This document shows, one piece after another, positions 26,438-35,054 of a DNA stretch of 62,738 nt. Position numbers and translations under genes: made by a program. Numbering within the stretch: the stretch's first letter is position 1; each line of letters starts with the position of its first letter. The notes beneath the pieces are model-generated. The model ran no database searches. It had not been told where the DNA came from and saw only the letters and a program-made list of their open reading frames with translations. This stretch comes from an uncultured Fastidiosipila sp. (GTDB lineage Bacteria > Bacillota > Clostridia > Saccharofermentanales > Fastidiosipilaceae), in contig CAMYAM010000011.1 in NCBI GenBank assembly GCA_947253875.1, forward strand, positions 1 through 62,738, written 5' to 3'.

Positions 26438-28144
26438 TTATAAACTTTTCAACAATTCTAAATTCTTGTTAATTGCATCTGCTCCTGGGTTGGCATATAG
26501 CTGTTCTTTATTGTTAGAAGTGATTTTGTGCAAGAATGCTTGTTCATGTAATTTCTCTGCTTCTGCCTTTTGGTCAGAATTATCATTTAAAATAGCTTCT
26601 GCATACAAAATTCCAGCTTTTGTTTTATCCTCTAGAGCATTCAACCATTGTTCCATCTCTTCATAGAGATTATTGTTACTCTTATTTTTACTATATTCTT
26701 CAACACTATCTAATATTTTATTATACTCTTCTATCAAAAGCGGTAATATAGCTTGCTTATCTTCTCCCGCTTCTAACTGCTTATGTAGAGCCTTTATTGC
26801 TTCAGACTCTTTGGCATCATGAGTTGCAGCAGGCTCTTCTTGTGAAGATAAGTGTTTACAAATTTCATACAAAGCTGTTGGAGCCCCTGCATCAATATAC
26901 TTGAAGCTCTCTTCCCAAGATGTTTCCGCATCAAATGCTTCTGCATTCCAGTTGTAGTCTAAAGTTCCAAATAGAGAAACTTTTGAAGCTTCTGCTTGTT
27001 CCATAGGGTTTGTCAAGACACCTGTAATTTGAGTCTTACCTGTTTGGAAAATCTCACCAGGGCCCATGAATAGTCTTCTTAATGTCTTGTGGTCAATATC
27101 GTTGACAGGCCAGTTCATCCAGAATAGTGGTTCACGTCTTCTGCCTTCTATATCTACAGCTTTGGTCATATAGCCGTCCATTGCTTCTCGGGAAACTGTG
27201 CCACAAACTACTAATCCTGTGTAGAAGATTTCTATATCTTTGTCAAAATGTTCGTGATAGTAATTCAATTCGCTACCGTCTTTGAAAGCCCAATCATCTA
27301 AACAGTATGCTTCTGGGCAGAAGAATAGAGGATCAACATCTCCTTTTTCTTTGCGCCATTTATTTAGATTGTTCATTAGGAATACAACTGTGTCAAAATC
27401 CAATCCACCTACGTCATCACCCAAGACTCCGAAGCCTCTAACTCCAACTTCATAAAGAGTCTCAAATTTGTGGATTAACTTTTGAAGACCTTCCTCTTTG
27501 TTATCACCTTTGATCTGATTATCATTTACAACAAAAGGTGAGATTGTCCAGTAATAGGTGATAGCTTTTTGCTCAGCAAATTTAGCCAATTCAGCAATTT
27601 CTTCCAACTCAACTTCTGGATATGGTACCCACCACTTATCTCTATGATATGGATCATCTTTTGGTGCAAAAGCAAATACATTACCCTTGAAGTAGGATGT
27701 GAAGTCTAAAATTTCTTTACGCTTAGCATTGCCAAATGGAATACCATAATATCCTTCAATCATTCCACGGAATGGATATGTCGCAAAATCATGAATATTC
27801 AGAGTCAGAATTTCATTCTTACTTTGCTCGAGGATATGATAAAGAGTTGTCAAAGCATAGAATAGCGCTCTTTCATCTTTCGCTTTAACATTCCATCTAC
27901 CTGCATCTAATGACATCTTATATTCATCAATACCTTGTAACTCTTCTGGAAGTAACTCGATACATAAGACTGTATCTGCATTATCTTTGATCTGAATGTT
28001 ATGTATTTTTAACCCTTCTTCTAATCTATGTAAATTAGCAGAACTTAATTCAGACTTTGCTTCAACAGATATCGCCTCTGGAATAGATATACTGCCGCCT
28101 GTGTAATTGATTTCATGTACAAGTGGATAAATTTTGTATGACAT
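26438..28144 (-). CDS. Cytosolic GH84 beta-N-acetylglucosaminidase
   Basis: 568 residues from the ATG at 28144, preceded by AGGAGGG; an earlier ATG at 28171 would lie within the upstream hairpin. GH84 enzymes remove beta-linked GlcNAc by substrate-assisted catalysis. An N-terminal domain (about 1-120, VKAKDERALFYALTTLYHIL) precedes the barrel. FRGMIEGYYGIPF (125-137), FAPKDDPYHRDKWW (159-172) and the catalytic pair Asp243-Asp244 in GVLGDDVGG follow, then the family motif FWMNWPVND. A charged helical C-terminal part follows. Known bacterial GH84 enzymes are often secreted, multidomain hyaluronidase-like proteins; this one has neither signal peptide nor binding modules, so it trims imported GlcNAc oligosaccharides. 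It lies between the surface GH16-GH18 gene and a phosphorylase gene. Confidence 0.9.
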   Translation of the reverse strand: MSYKIYPLVHEINYTGGSISIPEAISVEAKSELSSANLHRLEEGLKIHNIQIKDNADTVLCIELLPEELQGIDEYKMSLDAGRWNVKAKDERALFYALTTLYHILEQSKNEILTLNIHDFATYPFRGMIEGYYGIPFGNAKRKEILDFTSYFKGNVFAFAPKDDPYHRDKWWVPYPEVELEEIAELAKFAEQKAITYYWTISPFVVNDNQIKGDNKEEGLQKLIHKFETLYEVGVRGFGVLGDDVGGLDFDTVVFLMNNLNKWRKEKGDVDPLFFCPEAYCLDDWAFKDGSELNYYHEHFDKDIEIFYTGLVVCGTVSREAMDGYMTKAVDIEGRRREPLFWMNWPVNDIDHKTLRRLFMGPGEIFQTGKTQITGVLTNPMEQAEASKVSLFGTLDYNWNAEAFDAETSWEESFKYIDAGAPTALYEICKHLSSQEEPAATHDAKESEAIKALHKQLEAGEDKQAILPLLIEEYNKILDSVEEYSKNKSNNNLYEEMEQWLNALEDKTKAGILYAEAILNDNSDQKAEAEKLHEQAFLHKITSNNKEQLYANPGADAINKNLELLKSL

Positions 28145-28162
28145 ATTCCCTCCTAAAAAGAA

Positions 28163-28195
28163 GCCCATCAACTATTTATATTCTAGATGATGGGC
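28163..28195 (-). terminator. Intercistronic terminator-like hairpin before GH84
   Basis: GCCCATCA (28163-28170) pairs with TGATGGGC (28188-28195). On the minus strand the stem is followed by TTCTTTTT, then immediately by the AGGAGGG of the GH84 gene. It probably lets only part of the transcripts through from the surface enzyme into the cytosolic enzymes. Confidence 0.7.
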
Positions 28196-28248
28196 AATAA
28201 ATTTTTATACTACTATATTAATAGTTTACGTAAAATTATCAGTTTTAA

Positions 28249-31200
28249 CTAATAATTCTCTTCGTATTTTGTTTTTACTTTGTATGTAACCACTATAGCT
28301 ACACCGATAAATAACAACCAGACTAAGACATTTGTACTTGCACCTGTCTTTACTGGTGCATTGGTCTTATCAGAATTTTGATCTTTTGTGCCAATGTTCT
28401 CAGTATCACTTGCTTCTGTACTTGTGCCAGGTTCTGCACTTTCACTTGCATCAGAAACAAAGTAGTATGGTGAGAAGCTATCTGCTCTAAAGGTTATAGT
28501 TTGTCCCTCAAGATCTAGAACTTGAATGTCTTCATATTTCTCTGACTCAAATTCATGTTTGATAACTAAATCTTGACCGACCTTTTCTTGTAATGTTATA
28601 GAGATTGTTATTGTTGTATTTGCCTTCACTACTAGTTTACCATTAGGATCATATAATTTGATATCGTAACCTTCATCTTTCAGACTTGGATTCTCTAGTT
28701 CAGATATTACAAGTCTATAACCTCTTAAGCCATCAGCTTTTGCTTTTACATTAAGTTTTTTAGCTAGGTTATTTTGTACTACTTCTAACTCTGGTAATGT
28801 TTCAGATGAGTCACCTGTTTGATCATCATCAGGCGTTCCAGGAGTGTCTGGATTTTGAGGAGTATCTGGACTCTCAGTATCATCTTTGTTTAGGTCAACT
28901 TTAATCCATTCTTCTAACCACCAATTTCTATCTTTAGCGTAGTCTTGGCTGTCTCTTTGATCATATTCTGCTAGTGTAAATGTTCCCCACCAGAATAGAC
29001 CGGATCCATAAACATTTGCTCCTTGATCAATAGCTCCGCGTAAACCTTTAGCCGCAGCTAAAATATTTTCATATTCATGTAAGTGGTAGTACACTTTTCC
29101 TGAATCTGCATCTGGCCAACCTGGAGTTCCTGGATAGAATTTATCATCATATGCTGGCATTGTTGGTGCTAGCTGTACATTAGGATTCTCAGATGCTGCA
29201 ATAGCTTCAGAGTATCTCAAAACATTCTCTTCCCAGAATTTGGTAAACGCTTCTGGTGAGTATACTATACCTTCATCATCACCTGATACATCGTATAGCA
29301 TTGGGTTGATCATATCTACATACTTAGCAATCTCTGAAATATTCTCATTTGGTAAGTACTTAGCTAGTGCTGTTGTAGCGATTGAGATATGAACATCTGC
29401 ACCAACTGCAGCACGTAACTTGCTTAAATATTGAATTAGTCTTGGATGATTTCTAACGTTGAATGGTTCTATATCAACTTGAATACCATCGAAGTCATAT
29501 TCTTTATAAATTCTTACTGCTTCTTCTACCATTTTATCGATAGTTTCATCAGATATTTCTATGGTTTGTCTTGCATTGGTATTAATAGTACCCATGATCT
29601 TCATTTCAGGGGCTAGTTCTCTACTTCTCTTCATCCAGTATCTGACTAAAGCATCTTTCTCCGGACTTTGTGGTAAATCACCATTTATGTCATGGACACC
29701 CATATCTACAAATTGCATGTTGATTGCATAATCTTGTAGCTGATTGATAAAGTCTTCCATTACTTCATCATTTAGTTTTCTCTTACCATTCATCTCTTCA
29801 ACATCAAGATATGCGAAGTTGTTGGTATTTTTGTATGAGCTTCTGTCTTTAGCTGGATTAGGATATTCTGTTAAATCAGCCCAGTCATTGTCGAAACCTC
29901 TTAGCCACTCATCTCCATCATTCTTGAATTGAGTAATTTTGACCCAATCTATTTCCATTGTTCCTGAATCAAAGTTTGGTTCACCTGCCCATCCTTGTGG
30001 GAACCACAGACCCAACCAGAATCTACCGGCAGCTGATGGAATTTTCTCTGTTGCTGTATGTACATGTTTTCCATCAAGGTAGAATTCTACTCTTGGGTTA
30101 TCTTTTTCTGTATACCAATCAAATCTATATGTATGCCAGCCTTCAGCAACACCTTCAGTTGTACCTAATTCTTTTGGACTATCAACGATATATGAGTTTG
30201 GTACTTGATCATCTATCCAAGTATTAGCCATTATTTGATTTACGTATTGTTTACCGGCAACAGTACCTGGAGCCTCCCAGTCGATCTCATCATTTCTTTC
30301 GCCATTATTAAAGAAGGTCCAGAATGCATTAACTACACCTAATTCATTTAATAATCTTGCACGAACTTCGTAACTTCCTGAAGCGAAGTGATCTTTGGTT
30401 GCTATAACACCACCTACACGTTTACCGCTATCAGATTGAACAATTTTGCCCTCTTTGTCACGTTTGAAACCTTTTTGCTCACCTTCGTAGAGGTCACCGT
30501 TGGCTTTGATTTTCAATATACCATTTTCAACTGTAACGTTTTCTGGTGAAACACCATTATTTCCGTATCCCCAAACTGTTTTACCTATTAACCATTTTGA
30601 TGAATCTACTCCATTCTCGAAATCATCGAAGAATACACCTTCTGTTTTGTTGATTGGATTAATGAAGTTTGGATTATCTGCTTCGTTTGGATTATCTTTT
30701 TCTGTAACATTTACTAGAGAGAATCCATCAAATACAGCTTTACCAGGACCATCTTTCCAGATATAGACCTGATAACTTCCGGATTCTTTTTCTACGGTAA
30801 AAGTAGCTTCAAATTTGCTAAACTCTGTTGTTGAGAATTCACCTACTCTTAAACGTGTCTTAACTGTTTTATTATTAACTTTGTCCAGACCTTCTATACC
30901 AAAGTAAACAACATCACCTTCTTCGAGTACTAGACCGTGAGCAATAAATTTATATGTTTTGCCGGCTTGTAACTTAAGGTTTTGTCCAATACCGTTATCT
31001 CCACTAATTAAAATTGCATTTTCACCTTCGAATACTGGGTCATGAGTTATTGCATGCTCATTTAGATTTTCCCAGCCATCCCATGCAACTAATCCATCTT
31101 CAAAACCTGGGTTCTTAATTAGTTCAATATTAGTACGGTCGTCTGATATAGCGACTAATTCGAAATTATCGAAGTAAGCGTATGACTCTTGTCCTTGAGG

Positions 31201-32340
31201 AGAAGAATTCTTGTATGTATATAGCTGTAAAGCTTTTGTTCCTGGGACAGTAGTGAATTCTATAGATTTCTCAGTCCAGTCTGTTGAAGTAAATAAACCA
31301 CCAGATTTACCACCTGCTATTCTCTTCATATTCTCATCTAGACAGTCAACACCAAAATATCCAGTTTCAGTTTCATGACTTACTTTACCTGTAACTTTGA
31401 GTGTGAATTTAATATTCTCAGGAATATTTAGAATATATTGAGATCTTCCACCTTCGCCTGGTCCAGTTACTATTGATTTACTTCCTTCATAACCTTCTTC
31501 AGTAATAAAAGTCTGTCCTATGTTGCCACTGTCAACATCTAAGTCATTATCCCAGCCTTCAATTTCTGCAGCTTCTCCAGGACCATTATTGTTATAACTC
31601 AATTCGAAGTCAGGATTCTTGGCTAAGTTTTTGCCTAATTCAACTTCTGTTGCATTTTGTTCTGGTTCTGTTGGTATTTCAGGTTTTGTAGGAGTTTCTG
31701 GCTCTGTTGGTTTCTCATATAAATCTTCTATATTGATATGTTCAACAGCTCCACCTTTTGCTTTTGGATATCCCTCTACTTCACCTTCTAGGCTATAAAT
31801 TTTTATATAATCATAAAATGCGAAATCTTCACCTGGATTTTTGTAAATAGAAATTTGTACATCAATAGCATCAGCTGGTATTTCTACAGGTACTTTAACC
31901 TCTTCATATTCGTGGCTAGTAAAGCTATGTATACGAACTCTGTCCTTACTTCCATCATCTTTAAAATACTCAATTTGCAAAATACCAGGTTCTACAGTTT
32001 CTTTTTCTCCGACTCTAGCTCTTGCACTAACGATAATACTTCTTGATCCAGAATATTTCTCCATGTAAATACCTGCGCCTCCGTCGTTACCTAAGGCAAT
32101 TACATCTTCACCATTATCGTTAACATACTTTAAATTTCCCCAATCCTCCCAAGCAGAATTTAATCTTGTGCTCATGTCATCTTGGGAAATAATAAACTCT
32201 TGTCCAGCCTCTTGGGCAGCCTCCACTTCTTCAGCAGATAGCGTATGCATGCTGATTGAGCTTGCAAAAAGACCGACAATTAAGCTCAACACTAAAGTTA
32301 ATGACAAAATATTTAGTGTCTTACGTCTATGCTTCTTCAT
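28249..32340 (-). CDS. Wall-anchored GH16-GH18 two-enzyme protein with binding modules
   Basis: 1363 residues. The order is: signal peptide (1-36, ending LSA); a beta-sandwich module (about 45-185); a Pro/Glu/Thr linker (208-230). Two CBM4/9-like modules follow (about 236-400, NPDFELSYN; 405-545, NPGFEDGLVAW), then GH16 (565-810) with catalytic ERNDEIDWE where Glu685, Asp687 and Glu689 form the ExDxE motif. GH18 is next (835-1150) with DGIQVDIEPF (Asp951, Gln954, Asp956, Glu958). A Pro/Asp linker, a small beta domain ending TFRADSFSPYYFVS, the LPXTG-like PVKTG (1329-1333), a hydrophobic stretch and a basic tail close it. The GH16 motif lacks the extra residue of the laminarinase/agarase branch, so it resembles lichenase, xyloglucan and Crh-type enzymes. 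It probably attacks a polymer holding beta-glucan and GlcNAc units at the cell surface. Confidence 0.88.
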   Translation of the reverse strand: MKKHRRKTLNILSLTLVLSLIVGLFASSISMHTLSAEEVEAAQEAGQEFIISQDDMSTRLNSAWEDWGNLKYVNDNGEDVIALGNDGGAGIYMEKYSGSRSIIVSARARVGEKETVEPGILQIEYFKDDGSKDRVRIHSFTSHEYEEVKVPVEIPADAIDVQISIYKNPGEDFAFYDYIKIYSLEGEVEGYPKAKGGAVEHINIEDLYEKPTEPETPTKPEIPTEPEQNATEVELGKNLAKNPDFELSYNNNGPGEAAEIEGWDNDLDVDSGNIGQTFITEEGYEGSKSIVTGPGEGGRSQYILNIPENIKFTLKVTGKVSHETETGYFGVDCLDENMKRIAGGKSGGLFTSTDWTEKSIEFTTVPGTKALQLYTYKNSSPQGQESYAYFDNFELVAISDDRTNIELIKNPGFEDGLVAWDGWENLNEHAITHDPVFEGENAILISGDNGIGQNLKLQAGKTYKFIAHGLVLEEGDVVYFGIEGLDKVNNKTVKTRLRVGEFSTTEFSKFEATFTVEKESGSYQVYIWKDGPGKAVFDGFSLVNVTEKDNPNEADNPNFINPINKTEGVFFDDFENGVDSSKWLIGKTVWGYGNNGVSPENVTVENGILKIKANGDLYEGEQKGFKRDKEGKIVQSDSGKRVGGVIATKDHFASGSYEVRARLLNELGVVNAFWTFFNNGERNDEIDWEAPGTVAGKQYVNQIMANTWIDDQVPNSYIVDSPKELGTTEGVAEGWHTYRFDWYTEKDNPRVEFYLDGKHVHTATEKIPSAAGRFWLGLWFPQGWAGEPNFDSGTMEIDWVKITQFKNDGDEWLRGFDNDWADLTEYPNPAKDRSSYKNTNNFAYLDVEEMNGKRKLNDEVMEDFINQLQDYAINMQFVDMGVHDINGDLPQSPEKDALVRYWMKRSRELAPEMKIMGTINTNARQTIEISDETIDKMVEEAVRIYKEYDFDGIQVDIEPFNVRNHPRLIQYLSKLRAAVGADVHISIATTALAKYLPNENISEIAKYVDMINPMLYDVSGDDEGIVYSPEAFTKFWEENVLRYSEAIAASENPNVQLAPTMPAYDDKFYPGTPGWPDADSGKVYYHLHEYENILAAAKGLRGAIDQGANVYGSGLFWWGTFTLAEYDQRDSQDYAKDRNWWLEEWIKVDLNKDDTESPDTPQNPDTPGTPDDDQTGDSSETLPELEVVQNNLAKKLNVKAKADGLRGYRLVISELENPSLKDEGYDIKLYDPNGKLVVKANTTITISITLQEKVGQDLVIKHEFESEKYEDIQVLDLEGQTITFRADSFSPYYFVSDASESAEPGTSTEASDTENIGTKDQNSDKTNAPVKTGASTNVLVWLLFIGVAIVVTYKVKTKYEENY

Positions 32341-32390
32341 ATAAACCTCCGAGTTTAAAGACGTTTACTATCCTAAAATAGTAATACTTA

Positions 32391-35000
32391 CTAATTGATA
32401 ACTTCTATATCAATTTCTTCTAAGTTCTCTAAATCTTCAGCTTTGATAAATAATACATCCGCTCTATAGTTCTCGTCATAGTTTCCACGCATCTCAGAAC
32501 CATTGAGTTTGAAAACTCTTGAATCTCTTGAGTCTTCTTTGGTTAGAGTTAAGTTTAAACTCTTGCCTCTGTACTTCATCTGTAGATCTAAAGATTTAAA
32601 TGGGTTGTTAGCTGCTGTTTGAATTCTAATTCCGTCATATTCAAATCTAATACCGAATACGAAATATAGAAGAATTTTTAGGACGACGTTAGAGCTACCT
32701 GTTTGCCAGTCATTCATTGATTCACCATCAATATTTAACTCAGGGTTATAACCATATGAATTAGGCATAACAAAAGGTGTATGGGAGACTGTCTTATGAA
32801 CTGCAGTAAAAGGTAAATTCTTGACTAGTTCTTCCCATGCCATTTTAGACTCGCCCATAGCAAATAGTGCAGCTGTTCCGAAAACGGATCCATGAATGTA
32901 AACAGCACCATTCTCAGCTGTACCTATTGGCAATTTGTGAATTCTACCTACACCTGGAGTACCTGGAGCAAAACCTGGCTCAAATGTTTTGAGACCATAC
33001 TTAGAGTCTAATGTCTTGAATGTGTGTACCAAAACATCTCTCAATTCTGGAGTCTCTTCATATAGTCGACTAATTACCCAGAAAGCTGGCGCTGTTAGTC
33101 CATATCTTTCTGCGCCGTCTGGATCATTAAATCCAGCAACATAGTAATCTCTGTCCTCTCCCCATCCATGTGCGATATGTTTTCTTTCACCATTATCCAG
33201 AAGAGCATACTTCAATAGACCTTCCTTCAACTCTGCCCTAGTTTTTTGATAAAGCTTAGCTTCTTCTTCGTGTACGCCTAAGTGATTCAGAAGTTCTATC
33301 ATTTCTTCTAGGTTCTTGTAAAGTTGTAATGAGGCCATTACTGAAACACCGTTACCATAGTCTTTGTTTGGATCTTTTGAAACACCTAAACCATCTAAGG
33401 CATCATTCCAGTCTCCGAAGAGAGCTTTCAAACACTTGGTATCTGGATCAATGTTTGAAATTAAGAAATCCATAACCTTCAACAAATGTTGAAGTGCAGA
33501 ATCTTTGTAATCAGTTTTTGCTACGATTTTTCCTCTTTCGTCAATAATTTCGTAATATGCTAACTCTTCATCAAGAATTGAGAAGTCACCTGTATATTTA
33601 ATGTATGTTACAAATGTATCAATTACCCAGTGACCTTGGTCAATAAATGGACGTAGGTCCATTATTGGACTATCACCCTCATTTGTAGGAAGTGAGTATT
33701 GTCTTGGTGCTCTACCACTTGGGTCGATAAATTCAAGTGACTCAAGCATTTTAGCTCTTGCTAGCTCTGGTTCGTAGAATAGAACTGCTTCAATTGCTTG
33801 GTACACATCTCTAATTCCAATTAGTGAACCTAATGAGAGTTGGATAAATCCTTTAATACTTGCGCAGAATTCAACTTGTTTCTTGAGATACTTCATAAAG
33901 TAAGTCAAAGTTTCTGCATCCAAACCTTCTATTTCACTAGTATCAAAGTGCATGAGCAAGCTCTTATCATTTTCTTCGCTTTCTTGATAGGCTTTTGCTA
34001 CATCTTGTTCTAACTTAGCAGTATCAATATCCTTAAACAATGGTTTATAGGCATCATCTTCTTCGCAATGCACAATATAATCCATCTTTATGTCAACTCT
34101 AACTTTTGCATCTTTTTCCAAGTTAACAAATGCAAGTTCACTTGCTGCAGCAGTTTCAGTAAATGCAGTTACTGTTTCATCTACTTCATAGGCACCATTT
34201 TCTAAAGCACTAGCTTTGTAGAGACCACTATAAGCACTACCAACCAAATTATATCTTGAGCTTGATGCTACTTTTCTTTCTAAACTATAATTTTCACCAC
34301 TAATACCTTGATTTAGAACTGCAAAATTAGTTACTGATTTTGATCTACTTAAGTCTTCATTGACTTTAAATACAAATCTACCTAAGTCACCATAATCTTC
34401 GAACTCTGTTTGTCTAAACCATCTATTTTCGTCATTATCGCTGATACTGTGGTTTAGCATTGGGTTAAAGTACCACGCCAAATAAATTTCTTCAGAACTT
34501 GAGTTTTTATTATCAACTTGGATTGTAAAGTTTGCTTTATTCTCTGCATCAATAAATACTCTAATTGTGAAATCGAAGTCATCAGTTCTACAGATATAGT
34601 ATGTACAGTTCACATCGAATATAGTGAATCTTTCTATATTTCCGAAGTTATTAGTTTCTATTTCTGGTACAGCAAGTAATGGTAAAACATCATATTTGTC
34701 TTCATTCTTTTTACCTGCAAAGAAAGCAATTACTGGCTCTTGTCCCTCTTTTGCTCTTAGGAAAGGTGAAAATAAACCTTCATTTGCATGCATATAGCCT
34801 GATGCATATGTCCAAAAGTTAAAACCATCTCTACCGTAAGGGAAACGGCTTTCACCATTTTTTCTAGGAATAGCTAACACACTATTATCACTTAAGAAAT
34901 AATTCTTTCCTGGTAAAGGTTTGCTACTTTCAAAATTATCACTATTTATCGCTTCATATTTATCATGAAAAAATTTAATTTTCTCGTTAAAATTTGGCAT
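32391..35000 (-). CDS. Glycoside phosphorylase, GH94 superfamily (copy B)
   Basis: 869 residues from the ATG at 35000 (AAAGGGG seven to eight bases upstream; a TTG at 35027 would translate the ribosome-binding site). It has the same architecture as copy A: beta-sandwich, linker helices and (alpha/alpha)6 barrel. Motifs are IGIRDVYQAIEA (395-406), IDPSGRAPRQYSLP, GDWNDALDGLG (529-539; Asp533 is the likely general acid, with the usual Asn532), YIHGSVFGTAALF and NDWQTGSSN. The N-terminal segments GRDGFNFWTYASGYMHANEG are nearly identical in both copies, so they arose by duplication. It lies directly downstream of a phosphohexomutase gene, which would convert the sugar-1-phosphate product into a glycolytic 6-phosphate. 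Substrate unresolved. Confidence 0.82.
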   Translation of the reverse strand: MPNFNEKIKFFHDKYEAINSDNFESSKPLPGKNYFLSDNSVLAIPRKNGESRFPYGRDGFNFWTYASGYMHANEGLFSPFLRAKEGQEPVIAFFAGKKNEDKYDVLPLLAVPEIETNNFGNIERFTIFDVNCTYYICRTDDFDFTIRVFIDAENKANFTIQVDNKNSSSEEIYLAWYFNPMLNHSISDNDENRWFRQTEFEDYGDLGRFVFKVNEDLSRSKSVTNFAVLNQGISGENYSLERKVASSSRYNLVGSAYSGLYKASALENGAYEVDETVTAFTETAAASELAFVNLEKDAKVRVDIKMDYIVHCEEDDAYKPLFKDIDTAKLEQDVAKAYQESEENDKSLLMHFDTSEIEGLDAETLTYFMKYLKKQVEFCASIKGFIQLSLGSLIGIRDVYQAIEAVLFYEPELARAKMLESLEFIDPSGRAPRQYSLPTNEGDSPIMDLRPFIDQGHWVIDTFVTYIKYTGDFSILDEELAYYEIIDERGKIVAKTDYKDSALQHLLKVMDFLISNIDPDTKCLKALFGDWNDALDGLGVSKDPNKDYGNGVSVMASLQLYKNLEEMIELLNHLGVHEEEAKLYQKTRAELKEGLLKYALLDNGERKHIAHGWGEDRDYYVAGFNDPDGAERYGLTAPAFWVISRLYEETPELRDVLVHTFKTLDSKYGLKTFEPGFAPGTPGVGRIHKLPIGTAENGAVYIHGSVFGTAALFAMGESKMAWEELVKNLPFTAVHKTVSHTPFVMPNSYGYNPELNIDGESMNDWQTGSSNVVLKILLYFVFGIRFEYDGIRIQTAANNPFKSLDLQMKYRGKSLNLTLTKEDSRDSRVFKLNGSEMRGNYDENYRADVLFIKAEDLENLEEIDIEVIN

Positions 35001-35054
35001 AGTAATCCCCTTTGCTACGTTTTTCAATTTATTATTTATATAATGAATTTAGTA

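Noticed and set aside
28249..32340. Reading the GH16 domain as a mucin or keratan endo-galactosidase
   Set aside because: Those enzymes belong to the branch with an extra residue in the catalytic motif (ExDxxE), whereas this protein has ExDxE; kept only as a minor alternative.
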